Of a stretch of DNA of 64,000 bases, positions 1 to 8,719 are shown piece after piece; the first letter of the stretch is position 1, and the number at the start of each line of letters is the position of its first letter. Under the pieces are notes generated by a model. The model worked only from the letters and a program-made list of their open reading frames with translations, was not told the DNA's origin and made no database searches. Source of the stretch: Tritonibacter mobilis. Its GTDB lineage: Bacteria; Pseudomonadota; Alphaproteobacteria; Rhodobacterales; Rhodobacteraceae. The stretch is taken from NCBI RefSeq assembly GCF_001681715.1, contig NZ_LNWY01000007.1, positions 81,850 through 145,849 on the forward strand. Direction: 5' to 3'. Position numbers and translations under genes: made by a program.

Positions 1-181
1 GTTCTGAAATGGGCGTGTCGATCATCCGCGCGGCGCCAAATTCCTCATAGAGTCCTTTGGTGACACCATAAGCGCCGCCGTAGCGTCCGACCTCTTCGCC
101 GATCACCACAACGCTGTCGTCCTCGGTCATGGCATCGCGCAGCGCCTGTTTGAGCGCATCCCTATATGTCATCTGGACCAT
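1..181 (-). CDS. TPP-dependent dehydrogenase E1 beta subunit, N-terminal part (cut by window edge)
   Basis: Reading leftward from an ATG at 181, the first 60 codons include the motif VVVIGEEVGRYGGAYGVTKG, typical of the beta subunit of pyruvate/acetoin/branched-chain 2-oxo acid dehydrogenase E1. The rest lies beyond position 1. It starts 4 bases after the E1alpha stop, so the two are co-translated. By family knowledge, alpha and beta form a heterotetramer that decarboxylates a 2-oxo acid or cleaves acetoin with thiamine diphosphate and passes the acyl group to a lipoylated E2. The substrate cannot be fixed from this fragment. Confidence 0.85.
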   Translation of the reverse strand, partial: MVQMTYRDALKQALRDAMTEDDSVVVIGEEVGRYGGAYGVTKGLYEEFGAARMIDTPISE

Positions 182-185
182 GTGC

Positions 186-1241
186 TCACTCCCTTGCAAG
201 AATTCGGTCAATACGCGCGGCCACGGCCTCGGGTTCGGGTTCGCCGGGCGCGTAGACATCGCGGAACATCGAGTTCAGTGGCGGCTCACTGGCGGCGATG
301 GTGAAATCAATGGTGGCATCCATCTCTGCTGCGATCTCCTGATCGAGTGCGTCGAGATGTGTGCTGTCTGCCTCGCCCATTTCGATCAGGGCGGCGCGGG
401 CGAATTGGACCGGGTCCTTGGCGCGGCCCTGTTCCTCGTCCTCGGCGCTGCGGTAGGGGCTTTTGTCCATCCGGGCGTGGCCATAAAAACGGTAGCATTC
501 TATGGCGAGAAATCCGGGTGTGCCGCCGCGCGCCGCATCAATCACCCGGGTGGCGGCGGCGCGCACCTCGCGCACATCCAGCCCATCCACGGTTTCGGCA
601 TTGAGACCAAAGGCCAGACCGCGTTCATGCAGGGCGCGGCCCTTGGTGGCCTGTTCGATGCGGGTGCCCATGCCGTATTGGTTGTTGATGCAGACAAAGA
701 CCACCGGCAAATCCCAGAGCGCGGCCATGTTCATGCTCTCATAGAGGATGCCCTGCTGCATCGCGCCATCGCCAAAAAACGCCACCGAAATGGCCCCTTT
801 GCCCGCGCGTTTGGAGGCCAGACCCGCGCCGACCACGGCAGGGATGCCGCCACCCACGATGGCGTTTGCGCCCAGATGCCCGAGCCCCATATCGGCAATA
901 TGCATGGAGCCGCCTTTGCCCCGGCAATAGCCCTCTTCCTTGCCGCCGATTTCAGCCATCATACGTTTGGGATCAGCCCCACGGGCGAGAAAGATCCCGT
1001 GACCGCGGTGGTGGGTCGTGAAGGTGTCGCCCTCCTGCATCAGGGAGGCAACGCCGACAGCGGCGGCTTCTTCGCCGATCGACAGGTGGAGCATGGAGCC
1101 TGCGGACTGGCCGCGCACGAACAATTCGCCCACCCGTTCCTCGAAGGTTCTGACACGGCGCATCTGTCGATAAAGCGGGAGCAGTTCCGTGTTGGAGCGG
1201 GCAGCCCGGTCGGCCACGGCGGTTTCAATGGGTGCCGTCAT
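186..1241 (-). CDS. TPP-dependent dehydrogenase E1 alpha subunit (acetoin/pyruvate dehydrogenase type)
   Basis: The 351-residue protein has the usual E1alpha length. It carries the thiamine-diphosphate motif GDGAMQQG followed about 30 residues later by NNQYGMGT, an N-terminal RRVRTFEERVGELF segment typical of E1alpha, and HHRGHGIFLARG. The start is an ATG at 1241, 10 bases after the permease stop, so it is probably in the same leftward operon as the sugar-type ABC importer. Linkage to a transporter and a SorC regulator favours a catabolic role such as acetoin cleavage over the housekeeping pyruvate dehydrogenase, but the sequence does not prove the substrate. E2-type genes on the same strand occur at the far right of the window (60936-64000). 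Confidence 0.88.
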   Translation of the reverse strand: MTAPIETAVADRAARSNTELLPLYRQMRRVRTFEERVGELFVRGQSAGSMLHLSIGEEAAAVGVASLMQEGDTFTTHHRGHGIFLARGADPKRMMAEIGGKEEGYCRGKGGSMHIADMGLGHLGANAIVGGGIPAVVGAGLASKRAGKGAISVAFFGDGAMQQGILYESMNMAALWDLPVVFVCINNQYGMGTRIEQATKGRALHERGLAFGLNAETVDGLDVREVRAAATRVIDAARGGTPGFLAIECYRFYGHARMDKSPYRSAEDEEQGRAKDPVQFARAALIEMGEADSTHLDALDQEIAAEMDATIDFTIAASEPPLNSMFRDVYAPGEPEPEAVAARIDRILARE

Positions 1242-1251
1242 AGTTGCATCC

Positions 1252-2247
1252 TCACAGCAAATTCAGTTTGGTCGTGCGGGAGACAATCGCCACGGCGGTC
1301 AGAATGATGATGCCTTTGACGATGTTCTGGATGTAGGTGTCCATCCCGATCAGGTTGAGGCCGTTGTTGATGACCCCGATGAAGAGCGCGCCGCAAAAGG
1401 TGCCCAGCACGGTTGCGGTGCCCGGACGGAACATGGTCATGCCGATAAATACGGTAGCCAGCCCGTCGAGCAGGTAGCGTTCGCCCACATTGGGCTGTCC
1501 CGACCCCAGACGGGAGGCCAGAAGCGCGCCAGCGATCACCGCAAAGACCGAGACAAGGACCAAGGCCGCCATCCGGTAAAAGGTGATCCGCACCCCCGAA
1601 AGCTCAGCCGCTTTCTGGTTGCCGCCGACCGCATAGACGTAGCGGCCAAAGACTGTGCGCTCCATCACGAACCACGCGATGGCCACGGCGCAGACCATAA
1701 AGAACGCAAGGTTGGGGATGCCGAACAGACGGCCCTGACCCAAGGCGAGATAGGTGCCGGGCAAGCCGCCATAGATCGCGCGTCCACCGGTCATCAGGAA
1801 GTTGACCCCAAAGAGGATGGACCCCATGGCGAGGGTTGCGATCAGCGAGGGAATACCGACCTTGGTGATCAGCACCCCATTGATGAGGCCGACGATGATC
1901 CCGGCCAGCAACCCCGCCAGAAGTGCAAGCGCCAGCGGGTAGCCCATGGTCAGCAGGAGCGGCACGAGAATGCCCGCAAGCCCCACCGTATAGCCCACCG
2001 AGAGGTCGATTTCCTTGGCCGCAAAGCCAAAGGTCAGCCCCGAGCCCACAATGGTCAGGATCGCAATCTGTTGCAGAATGTTAGAGAGGTTAAACGGCGT
2101 CAAAAAGCGGTCGACGAACAGCGAGAACCCCAAAAACATCAAGATCAGAACACCCAGCGTCGAGTAGCGCTGAACAAAATCCGACCGGACCGGTTTGGGC
2201 GCGGAGGCGGGTGTGGACGCAGATATCTGTGCAGTTTGGCTGGTCAT
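1252..2247 (-). CDS. Ribose-type ABC transporter permease (RbsC family)
   Basis: 331 residues with about eight to ten hydrophobic segments and the BPD_transp_2 family hallmarks GLTFGFAAKEIDLSVGYTVG near residue 75 and AELSGVRITFYRMAALVLVS near 220. It forms the inner-membrane channel of a carbohydrate ABC importer. The ATG at 2247 overlaps the ATPase stop by 4 bases (ATGA), so translation is coupled. A 15-20 residue hydrophilic Ala/Pro/Ser N-terminus precedes the first membrane helix. The substrate is unknown: ribose-like sugars, polyols or AI-2-like molecules are carried by relatives. Confidence 0.9.
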   Translation of the reverse strand: MTSQTAQISASTPASAPKPVRSDFVQRYSTLGVLILMFLGFSLFVDRFLTPFNLSNILQQIAILTIVGSGLTFGFAAKEIDLSVGYTVGLAGILVPLLLTMGYPLALALLAGLLAGIIVGLINGVLITKVGIPSLIATLAMGSILFGVNFLMTGGRAIYGGLPGTYLALGQGRLFGIPNLAFFMVCAVAIAWFVMERTVFGRYVYAVGGNQKAAELSGVRITFYRMAALVLVSVFAVIAGALLASRLGSGQPNVGERYLLDGLATVFIGMTMFRPGTATVLGTFCGALFIGVINNGLNLIGMDTYIQNIVKGIIILTAVAIVSRTTKLNLL

Positions 2248-3761
2248 GCTGCATCTCCGGTGATGGCTGTGATGAACTGGCCCTCGGAAAAGTCCCGGGC
2301 ATGAATGTCTGCACCGGGGCGACCGTGGACAAAGGGAATGGCGCGGTGGCAGACCTGAGCGATTTCGCCCAGATCAGACGAGGCAATGAGGATCGCGGCG
2401 CCTTCTGCGGCGAGGCGGCGCATATGGGCGTAGATCTCCATTTTGGCGCCGATATCGACGCCTTCGGCTGGCTCGATGAAGATCAGAACCTTGTAGCGGG
2501 CCTCTGCGCCATAGAGCCATTTGCCGATAGAGACCTTTTGCTTGTTGCCACCAGACAGGTTGCGGATCAGCTGGCGTTGGTTTGGGGTTTTGACATTCAG
2601 GAGCTTAATCACCCGGTCCGCTTCGCGCCGCTCAAGGCTGCGGTTCAGGATGCCGCTTTTGGCGGCAAATTCGGGATGCACCATGGTGAGGTTTTCAACC
2701 ACCGTGCCATCGCCCGCGAGCGCGTTTTCCATCCGGTGATCCGGGACCAAGGCCACGCCGGCGCGCTGCATGACACGCACGCCGGAGCCACGGATCGGCT
2801 GGCCATCCACAGAGAGTTCACCGCGCACGACACCCTGTCTGGCATAAAGAGACCGTGCAAAGCCAAAATGCCCGGCCCCCGTCAGGCCGATCAGGCCGAC
2901 GATCTCGCCCCGGCGCAGGTGAAATGCGTCCATCTCGACGGAGCCGACGGCCCAATCCTCGACCGCGAGGATAACAGGGGCAGTGGCGGGGTCCGCAGGC
3001 GTGGAGGGGGCGGCGGTTTCGGCCTCTGGCTGTCCGGCCTCGCGGCGCAGCATAAGATCGGTCAGCACCGCTTCGCTGGCGGCGGCGCGGTCGAGCGTGC
3101 CCACATGTTTGCCGTCGCGCAGCACGGTGATCCGGTCCGACAGCTCCACCACCTCAGAGAGGAAATGCGAGATCAACACCACTCCGACGCCTTTGGTGGG
3201 CAGACGTTTGATGATGCCCCACAGCTGCTTTTTCTCGCGCGCCTCAAGCGTTGCGGTGGGCTCGTCGAGGATCAATAGACGAATGTCGCCACGCAGGGCG
3301 CGCACGATCTCGATCACCTTGCGGTCTGCCATCGGCAAGTCACCAACCGGGCGGTGCAGATCAAGATCCAACCCCGGAAACCATGTTGCCAGCAGCCGCT
3401 CGGCCTCGGAGCGCAGGGCACCCCGGCGCATGATCCCGGCGGTGTGGCGGGGTTCGACCCCGAGCATGATGTTTTCAGCGCCCGTCAGCGAGGGCACGAG
3501 GCTGCCTTCTTGGCTGACATGGGCGATGCCATGCCCAAGCGCGCTGCGCGGGCTGCTGAGCGTGACGTCGGTGCCCGCAACCGTGATCCGGCCGCGTGTG
3601 GGCTGGAGCGAGCCGCCAAGGATGTTCACAAAGGTGCTCTTGCCTGCGCCGTTTTCGCCCACGAGGCCATGCACCTCGTTGAAATGGAAGGCGACATTGA
3701 CCTCGTCCAGCGCCCGCGTGCCCGGGAACTCCATAAGGATATCAGAGAGATGCACAGACAT
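2244..3761 (-). CDS. Ribose-type ABC transporter ATP-binding protein (duplicated RbsA/MglA family)
   Basis: 505 residues, the usual length of a two-domain sugar ATPase. Domain 1 has Walker A GENGAGKST at residues 35-43 and Walker B LLILDEPTATL. Domain 2 has a degenerate Walker A (GLTGAGHFGFA), signature LSGGNKQKVSIGKWL and an unusual Walker B reading VLIFIEPAEGVD, in which the expected Asp before Glu is Ile. Relatives normally keep DEPT in domain 2, so site 2 may be weakened, or the base calls need checking. It energises the permease encoded directly downstream with a 4-base overlap. ATG at 3761. Confidence 0.9.
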   Translation of the reverse strand: MSVHLSDILMEFPGTRALDEVNVAFHFNEVHGLVGENGAGKSTFVNILGGSLQPTRGRITVAGTDVTLSSPRSALGHGIAHVSQEGSLVPSLTGAENIMLGVEPRHTAGIMRRGALRSEAERLLATWFPGLDLDLHRPVGDLPMADRKVIEIVRALRGDIRLLILDEPTATLEAREKKQLWGIIKRLPTKGVGVVLISHFLSEVVELSDRITVLRDGKHVGTLDRAAASEAVLTDLMLRREAGQPEAETAAPSTPADPATAPVILAVEDWAVGSVEMDAFHLRRGEIVGLIGLTGAGHFGFARSLYARQGVVRGELSVDGQPIRGSGVRVMQRAGVALVPDHRMENALAGDGTVVENLTMVHPEFAAKSGILNRSLERREADRVIKLLNVKTPNQRQLIRNLSGGNKQKVSIGKWLYGAEARYKVLIFIEPAEGVDIGAKMEIYAHMRRLAAEGAAILIASSDLGEIAQVCHRAIPFVHGRPGADIHARDFSEGQFITAITGDAA

Positions 3762-3801
3762 GTGCCCCTCCTTTCGGGTGATTTCAAAAAGACCGTTTGA
3801 A

Positions 3802-3836
3802 GGCGGACCACGCAGCCTGCTGGCACATGGTCCGCC
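3802..3836 (-). terminator. Intra-operon stem-loop between binding protein and ATPase genes
   Basis: Perfect 9-bp arms, GGCGGACCA and TGGTCCGCC, enclose a 17-base loop in the 91-base gap between the binding-protein and ATPase genes. On the transcribed (minus) strand a T-rich run (GGTCTTTTTGA) follows about 8 bases later. Hairpins here are common in binding-protein operons, where they partly terminate transcription or protect the upstream mRNA so the binding protein is made in excess. That role is inferred; the hairpin is seen. Confidence 0.6.
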
Positions 3837-3852
3837 GCCGGGGAGACAGGGG

Positions 3853-4809
3853 TTACATGAAGTCTTTGCAGTTTTGCTTGGTCACCAAGGGGGCGTCCAT
3901 GTAGACGATATCGCTGGGGATCACGTCCTCGCGCGCCTTGCCCTCGCCGACGATGGCGGTGATCCAGTCGCCAATCTGTGCGCCCATACCCTCAAACGGC
4001 TGGCTCACGGTGGCGATCATCATGCTGTCGGGCTTGCAGACCTCGGCCACGGCCTGCGGGTGGCCGTCGATGCCGATGACTTTGACATCTGAAAGCCCTG
4101 CGGCCTTCATCACGTTGATGGTGGCCTGCGCCGGTTCGTCCCATGGCGCCCAGACCGCATCGATGTCCTCGCCAAAGCGGGCGACATAGTCCTGCATGGT
4201 TGAGGTCGTGTCCTCAAAGAAAGCAGTGTAGTCGATGTTGTGTTCGGCCAGCACCTTTACGTCGCCGTATTCCTGCAGCACTTTTTCCATCACGTCGCCG
4301 CGTTTGCGGGTGCCGTGGTGTTCGGCCATGCGGAAGAAGATCAGATTGCCCGCGCCGCCCAGTTGATCGAGCAGGTAAGGCGAGACATCTGCGGACATGG
4401 CCCAGTTGTTGGTGGTGATATCCACCTGAACGCCGTCGATATAGCCGCTGTCGACGGAAAAGACCGGCACGCCTGCCTCGACCGCGACATCAATGGCCGC
4501 TTTGGAGGCGCGCAAATCCGACATGGTGATGATGATGGCATCAACCCCGCGCGACACCGCGTCCTGAAGGTTTGAGGCGGTGGCCTCGCCAGAGCCCTGA
4601 CTGTCCAGAAAACTGACGTCCCAGTCATACCCTTTGTCCGAAAGCCAGTCCTCAAAACCGGCTTTGACGCGCTGTTCGGACTGGGCGGCGGCGTTGGAAT
4701 GCACCCACGCGATATTGAGCGCATCCTGCGCGGCAAGGGGGGCGGCAACGCCCACGGCGAGCGCGGTTGCGGCGACACATGTTGAGAGTTTGAAGGCGAT
4801 TTTGGTCAT
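3853..4809 (-). CDS. Periplasmic sugar-binding protein (RbsB/periplasmic-binding-protein type 1 fold)
   Basis: 318 residues with a Sec signal peptide (positively charged MTKIAFK, hydrophobic core, cleavage near PLAAQDA at about residue 27). The mature protein starts LNIAWVHSNAAAQSEQRVKAG and contains the family segment VDAIIITMSDLRASKAAID and DAVWAPWDEPAQATINVMKA. It captures the substrate for the RbsA/RbsC-type proteins encoded downstream. It is first in the leftward operon and faces the SorC regulator across a 158-bp control region. The ligand cannot be predicted from sequence alone. Confidence 0.9.
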   Translation of the reverse strand: MTKIAFKLSTCVAATALAVGVAAPLAAQDALNIAWVHSNAAAQSEQRVKAGFEDWLSDKGYDWDVSFLDSQGSGEATASNLQDAVSRGVDAIIITMSDLRASKAAIDVAVEAGVPVFSVDSGYIDGVQVDITTNNWAMSADVSPYLLDQLGGAGNLIFFRMAEHHGTRKRGDVMEKVLQEYGDVKVLAEHNIDYTAFFEDTTSTMQDYVARFGEDIDAVWAPWDEPAQATINVMKAAGLSDVKVIGIDGHPQAVAEVCKPDSMMIATVSQPFEGMGAQIGDWITAIVGEGKAREDVIPSDIVYMDAPLVTKQNCKDFM

Positions 4810-4967
4810 TGGTTCCTCCCTGGAATAGATGTGATCGCGGTCCTCCTCACCGCTGGCACAGGGGGATACTGCGACTCGACATTACTTTTGTCAAGCATGA
4901 GTACATTTGTAATTCATGAAGTGGATGTACAATTGTCAGGCCGAGAGACAAAGGTTATTCTCTGGGC
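4810..4967. promoter_or_regulatory. Divergent control region with operator-like TACA/TGTA repeats
   Basis: This 158-bp gap separates the leftward transport operon from the rightward SorC gene and must hold both promoters. It is AT-rich near 4885-4935. It contains GTACATTTGTAATTC at 4901-4915 and GATGTACAATTGTC at 4924-4937. The two blocks share TACA/TGTA cores and resemble the short inverted elements bound by SorC-family repressors. The likely reading is an autoregulated operator for the regulator starting at 4968. GGGAGG-type ribosome-binding bases for the binding protein lie at 4816-4821 on the minus strand. Confidence 0.55.
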
Positions 4968-5939
4968 ATGAAAGATATTGATGATGTGCAAATCATGAGC
5001 CGCGCAGCCTGGCTCTATTATGTCGGCGGCCTCAATCAGGAGGAGACGGCAAACCGGCTTGGGATGACTCGCGCGCGGGTCAACAAGTTGCTTCAACTCG
5101 CAAAAGAGGCGGGGATCGTGTCGATCTCGATCGATTCACGGGGCAATGGTCTGTTGGAGGTGGAAGAGGCGCTGCGGGCGCGGTTCAACCTAGAGCGCTG
5201 CATCTGTTCGCCGCCATTGGGGCTGACCCGTGGCAGCAGATTGCCCGGCCATCTCAAGGATTTTCCGCGCCGGGCGGTGGGATCGCTGGCGGCGGCGCTG
5301 TTGCGTGATCAACTGGCGCGGCAACCCGACTCGGTGATTGGCACGGGATGGGGGCGGACCCTCGATCAGATCACCCGCAATATGGCCGGTGTGCGGGCAC
5401 CTTCGGCGCGTTTTGTCAGCCTGATGGGGTCCTTAACCGCCAATAGCGCGTTTAATCCGTTCGAAGTGGTGCAGGCGCTGGCCCGTGCCACGGGGGCGGA
5501 GGGTTACTTTCTGGCGGTGCCGTTTATTGCCAATAGCGCCGAGGATCGCGACACGCTTTTGGCGCAGACCACGGTGAGCGCGGTTCTCGATATGGCACGT
5601 CGGCCCGATCTTGCGATCATCTCGGTCGGGGAACTCACGGATGAGTCGCTGTTGCGCCAGTCCGGGATGATCTCTTCGTCGGAACTGAGCGCGCTGCGGG
5701 ATGCCGGGGCGATTGGCGACACCAATGGTATCTTCTTTGGCGCCGACGGTCTGCCGGTCGATCATGACCTCAACCACCGCACCCTTGCGGTCGGGTTTGA
5801 CTCGCTGCGGCAATCACATTGTGTGCTGCTGTCCGGGGGCGTTGAGAAGGCAGAAGCCACGCTTGCGCTGCTGCACAGCGGTCTGGTGAAGACCCTGATT
5901 ATTGACGGCGATACCGCCTGCCTGTTGAACGAGATGTGA
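4968..5939 (+). CDS. SorC/DeoR-family transcriptional regulator
   Basis: 323 residues. An N-terminal helix-turn-helix (residues about 10-50, GLNQEETANRLGMTRARVNK) is followed by a sugar-phosphate-binding domain with the family motif GTGWGRTLDQI and a C-terminal segment ending VKTLIIDGDTACLLNEM, typical of SorC/LsrR/CggR proteins. It most probably senses a phosphorylated intermediate of the substrate imported by the divergent ABC operon and controls that operon and itself. The ATG at 4968 is followed by MKDIDDVQIMSRAAWLYY, which fits the family N-terminus. Effector unknown. Confidence 0.88.
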   Translation: MKDIDDVQIMSRAAWLYYVGGLNQEETANRLGMTRARVNKLLQLAKEAGIVSISIDSRGNGLLEVEEALRARFNLERCICSPPLGLTRGSRLPGHLKDFPRRAVGSLAAALLRDQLARQPDSVIGTGWGRTLDQITRNMAGVRAPSARFVSLMGSLTANSAFNPFEVVQALARATGAEGYFLAVPFIANSAEDRDTLLAQTTVSAVLDMARRPDLAIISVGELTDESLLRQSGMISSSELSALRDAGAIGDTNGIFFGADGLPVDHDLNHRTLAVGFDSLRQSHCVLLSGGVEKAEATLALLHSGLVKTLIIDGDTACLLNEM

Positions 5940-6009
5940 GATTTCCAAATTGAGCGCAAACAGGGCGGGCGGTGCCATACGCAGCCCGTGGCGTCTGACA
6001 TTTGAAAAA

Positions 6010-6025
6010 TTGACCAATTGGTAAA
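6010..6025. promoter_or_regulatory. RutR-like palindromic operator upstream of the amidohydrolase
   Basis: TTGACCAATTGGTAAA matches the published E. coli RutR consensus TTGACCAnnTGGTCAA at 13 of 14 defined positions. It lies about 94 bp before the amidohydrolase ATG. A second copy precedes the BMP transporter at 7501. RutR is a TetR-family repressor released by uracil or thymine, so the site suggests pyrimidine-responsive control. No rutR gene is in the window. The match is seen; the regulator's identity is inferred. Confidence 0.65.
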
Positions 6026-6118
6026 GTGCTGGCAGGCTGCGGGCAAAGGTCCGGTGCGACGGGGGAGAGACTGGCAGAGCCAGCCCCCAACGCAGCTGGC
6101 AACGAGAGGACAGCCACC

Positions 6119-7408
6119 ATGAGTTTTGACCTGATTATCCAGAACGCGACTCTGCCTGATGGTCGCAGCGGGTGCGACATTGCCTGTCGGGACGGGCGCA
6201 TTGCCGCGCTTGAGCCCAATATCACGGCAGAGGCCGCGCGGGTCATTGATGCGCAGGGTCTGCTGGTGTCGCCGCCCTTTGTGGATGCGCATTTCCATCT
6301 GGATGCCACCCTGTCGCTGGGACGTCCCCGGATGAATGCGTCGGGCACGTTGCTGGAAGGGATTGCGCTTTGGGGGGAGCTCAAACCGATCCAGAGCATT
6401 GATGAGATCGTCGCGCGGGCGATGCGCTATTGTGATCTGGCGGTCAGTCAGGGCCTTCTTGCCATCCGCACCCATGTGGATGTGAGCGATGAGGATCTCA
6501 AGACCGTCGAGGCGATGCTGGAGGTGCGCGAGAACGTCAAAGACTATATCGATCTGCAGCTTGTGGCCTTTCCGCAGGATGGGGTGTTTCGCGCCGAAGG
6601 GGCGGACAAGCACCTGTTGCGGGCTCTCGATATGGGGGTCGATGTAGTGGGTGGCATCCCGCATTTTGAACGCACAATGGCGGATGGCGCGCGCTCGGTT
6701 TCGTGGCTGTGCGAAGTGGCGGCAGAGCGGGGCCTGCGGGTCGATATGCATTGTGACGAATCCGATGATCCGCTGTCACGCCATGTGGAGACATTGGCCT
6801 ATGAGACCCAGCGGCTTGGGTTGCAGGGGCGGGTGACGGGATCGCATCTGACCTCGATGCATTCGATGGACAATTACTTTGTGTCCAAGCTGATCGCGCT
6901 GATGGCTGAGGCCGATATGCAGGTGATCGCCAATCCGCTCATCAATATCATGTTGCAGGGCCGCCATGACAGCTATCCCAAACGCCGGGGTCAGACCCGC
7001 GTGCGCGAGCTTCGGGATGCCGGGCTGAATGTGGCCTTTGGTGCTGATTGCGTGATGGACCCTTGGTATTCGCTAGGGGCGGCGGACATGCTGGAGGTGG
7101 CCTCCATGGGGCTGCATGTGGGGCAATTGTCGTCGCGCGAGGATATGCGCTGGTGCTTTGATGCGGTAACGGAGCACCCGGCCAAGATCCTCGGGCTGGA
7201 GGGCTATGGTCTGGCGGTTGGCAATAAGGCGGATATGGTGCTGTTGCAGGCCTATGACCCGATTGAGGCGATCCGGTTGAAACCCTCGCGGCTGGCCGTT
7301 GTGCGCGGCGGCAAGGTGATCTCTGAGACACCGCCAAAGATTGCCACGCTCTCGCTAAAGGGACGTCCCGCGCAGGTGGACCCGGCAAGCTATTGTCCCG
7401 GTGAATGA
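6119..7408 (+). CDS. Cytosine-deaminase-like amidohydrolase
   Basis: 429 residues from the ATG at 6119, preceded by GAGAGGA at 6104-6110. The N-terminal beta-sandwich (MSFDLIIQNATLPDG) is followed by a TIM-barrel with metal ligands in PPFVDAHFHLD, a histidine in GLRVDMHCDESDD, GSHLTSMHSM, and the catalytic-type aspartate in VAFGADCVMDPW. This set is typical of CodA/cytosine deaminase-like enzymes that hydrolytically deaminate cytosine or related bases. A RutR-like operator upstream and the nucleoside-type importer downstream support nucleobase salvage or catabolism. Other substrates such as isocytosine or creatinine-like rings are possible. An in-frame extension to 6026 lacks a convincing start. 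Confidence 0.85.
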   Translation: MSFDLIIQNATLPDGRSGCDIACRDGRIAALEPNITAEAARVIDAQGLLVSPPFVDAHFHLDATLSLGRPRMNASGTLLEGIALWGELKPIQSIDEIVARAMRYCDLAVSQGLLAIRTHVDVSDEDLKTVEAMLEVRENVKDYIDLQLVAFPQDGVFRAEGADKHLLRALDMGVDVVGGIPHFERTMADGARSVSWLCEVAAERGLRVDMHCDESDDPLSRHVETLAYETQRLGLQGRVTGSHLTSMHSMDNYFVSKLIALMAEADMQVIANPLINIMLQGRHDSYPKRRGQTRVRELRDAGLNVAFGADCVMDPWYSLGAADMLEVASMGLHVGQLSSREDMRWCFDAVTEHPAKILGLEGYGLAVGNKADMVLLQAYDPIEAIRLKPSRLAVVRGGKVISETPPKIATLSLKGRPAQVDPASYCPGE

Positions 7409-7650
7409 CCGCAAACTGTCAATTGTGAAATAATGTTGCGTGAATCATACGCAAAGAGACAGAAAATTTTTCACCTATTTGTCTCTGATGTGCATAACAT
7501 TTGACCAAACGGTCAAAAAGAAGGCGAACAACGCCGATGATCGTCATTCAGCGCGGACCGGAGGAGGGTTGCGCTGGCTGGGCGATCAAACTGAGGGAAT
7601 GATCACCAGAATAGACACAAGCGAAAAATGATCTGTGGAGGAGAACAATC
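7409..7650. promoter_or_regulatory. Intergenic control region of the BMP transporter operon
   Basis: This 242-bp gap contains AT-rich DNA around 7440-7520, the RutR-like operator at 7501-7516 and a clear ribosome-binding sequence GTGGAGGAGAACA at 7635-7647 for the binding-protein gene. No convincing gene was seen in it. A promoter close to the operator is likely, but no confident -35/-10 pair could be assigned. Confidence 0.5.
7501..7516. promoter_or_regulatory. RutR-like palindromic operator upstream of the BMP transporter operon
   Basis: TTGACCAAACGGTCAA agrees with TTGACCAnnTGGTCAA at 13 of 14 defined positions; one core T is C. It lies 150 bp upstream of the binding-protein ATG. Its sister site at 6010 precedes the amidohydrolase, so both units are probably controlled by the same TetR-type regulator. 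Confidence 0.68.
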
Positions 7651-8640
7651 ATGAAAAAGCCAGGTCTCAATCGAAGAACAATTCTGAAAAGTGGTGCGGC
7701 CTTGGGCGCGGCCTCTTTGTTGCCAGCCCCGATGGTCATGGCGCAAGCGCCGATCAAGGTGGCGGGGGTGCATGCCTCACCCGTTGAGAATGCTTGGAAT
7801 TCGCGTCTGCATGTGGCGATGCTGGAAGCGGCAGAGCGCGGCGAGATTGAATATGTCTTCTCCGAGGGGATTGCAGGGACTGATTATGCCCGTGCAATGC
7901 GGGAATTTGCCGAACAGGGCGCGCAGGTGATCGTGGGCGAGGCCTATGCGGTCGAGCGCGAGGCGCGGCAGGTTGCGGGCGACTACCCGGAGACACGGTT
8001 TGTGATGGGCTCCAGCGGCAAGCCGCAGGGCGACAATTTCGGTACCTTTGGCACATGGAACCATGAAGCCGCCTATCTGTGTGGCATGCTGGCCGGTAAA
8101 ATGAGCCAGTCCGGGGTGTTTGGGGCGGTGGGCGCAATCCCGATCCCCGAGGTGAACATGCTGATTAACGGCTTTCGCCAAGGGGTGGATGCGGTGCGCC
8201 CGGATGCAAAACACCTGATCAACTTTATCGGTACGTTTTTTGACCCGCCCAAGGCGCGCGAGGCGGGGCTGGCGCAGATCGATTCTGGTGCGGATATCCT
8301 GTTTGGCGAACGCATCGGCACCGCTGACGCCGCCAAGGAGCGCGGCATCAAGGCGGTGGGCTCGCTCACGGATTATTCCGAGCGCTACCCGGAGACGGTG
8401 TTCTCCAATGCGATCTGGAACTTTGGCCCGATCCTGGGTGCGGCACTTGCGGATCGCGCGGCGGGCAAGTCCAGCGGCGAGGATTACACCCGTTTTGGCC
8501 TCATGAAAGAGGGCGGCAACGATATCTCCTTTGTGGCCTCGATGGTGCCAGAAGACGCGATTGCCCCGATGGAAGAGGTCCGCGCCGCCATCAAGGCGGG
8601 TGAGTTCGAGGTCGATATCAACTTCGACGAGCCAGCCTGA
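7651..8640 (+). CDS. BMP-family ABC transporter substrate-binding protein (nucleoside/nucleobase type)
   Basis: 329 residues with a twin-arginine-type signal (LNRRTILKSGAALGAASLLP, cleavage near MAQA at about residue 32), so it is probably exported folded. The mature part has BMP-family segments: IKVAGVHASPVENAWN, FEQGAQVIVGEAYAVE-like central region, TFGTWNHEAAYLCGMLAGKM and GIKAVGSLTDYSERYPETV. BMP proteins bind nucleosides or nucleobases and feed NupOPQ-type importers. It starts a four-gene operon and follows a cytosine-deaminase-like gene, which fits uptake of a base or nucleoside. The ligand is not provable from sequence. Confidence 0.88.
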   Translation: MKKPGLNRRTILKSGAALGAASLLPAPMVMAQAPIKVAGVHASPVENAWNSRLHVAMLEAAERGEIEYVFSEGIAGTDYARAMREFAEQGAQVIVGEAYAVEREARQVAGDYPETRFVMGSSGKPQGDNFGTFGTWNHEAAYLCGMLAGKMSQSGVFGAVGAIPIPEVNMLINGFRQGVDAVRPDAKHLINFIGTFFDPPKAREAGLAQIDSGADILFGERIGTADAAKERGIKAVGSLTDYSERYPETVFSNAIWNFGPILGAALADRAAGKSSGEDYTRFGLMKEGGNDISFVASMVPEDAIAPMEEVRAAIKAGEFEVDINFDEPA

Positions 8641-8719
8641 GCTTTTCAAACACATTGCCCAAGGCGCAGGGCCCCCTCTGCGCCTGACATCCTACAGCAC
8701 ATGTTCAGGAGGCACCGAC

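Noticed and set aside
129..1307. Long rightward open frame (392 codons) opposite the E1alpha gene
   Set aside because: It is the antisense shadow of a well-conserved E1alpha gene in GC-rich DNA and has no family motifs.
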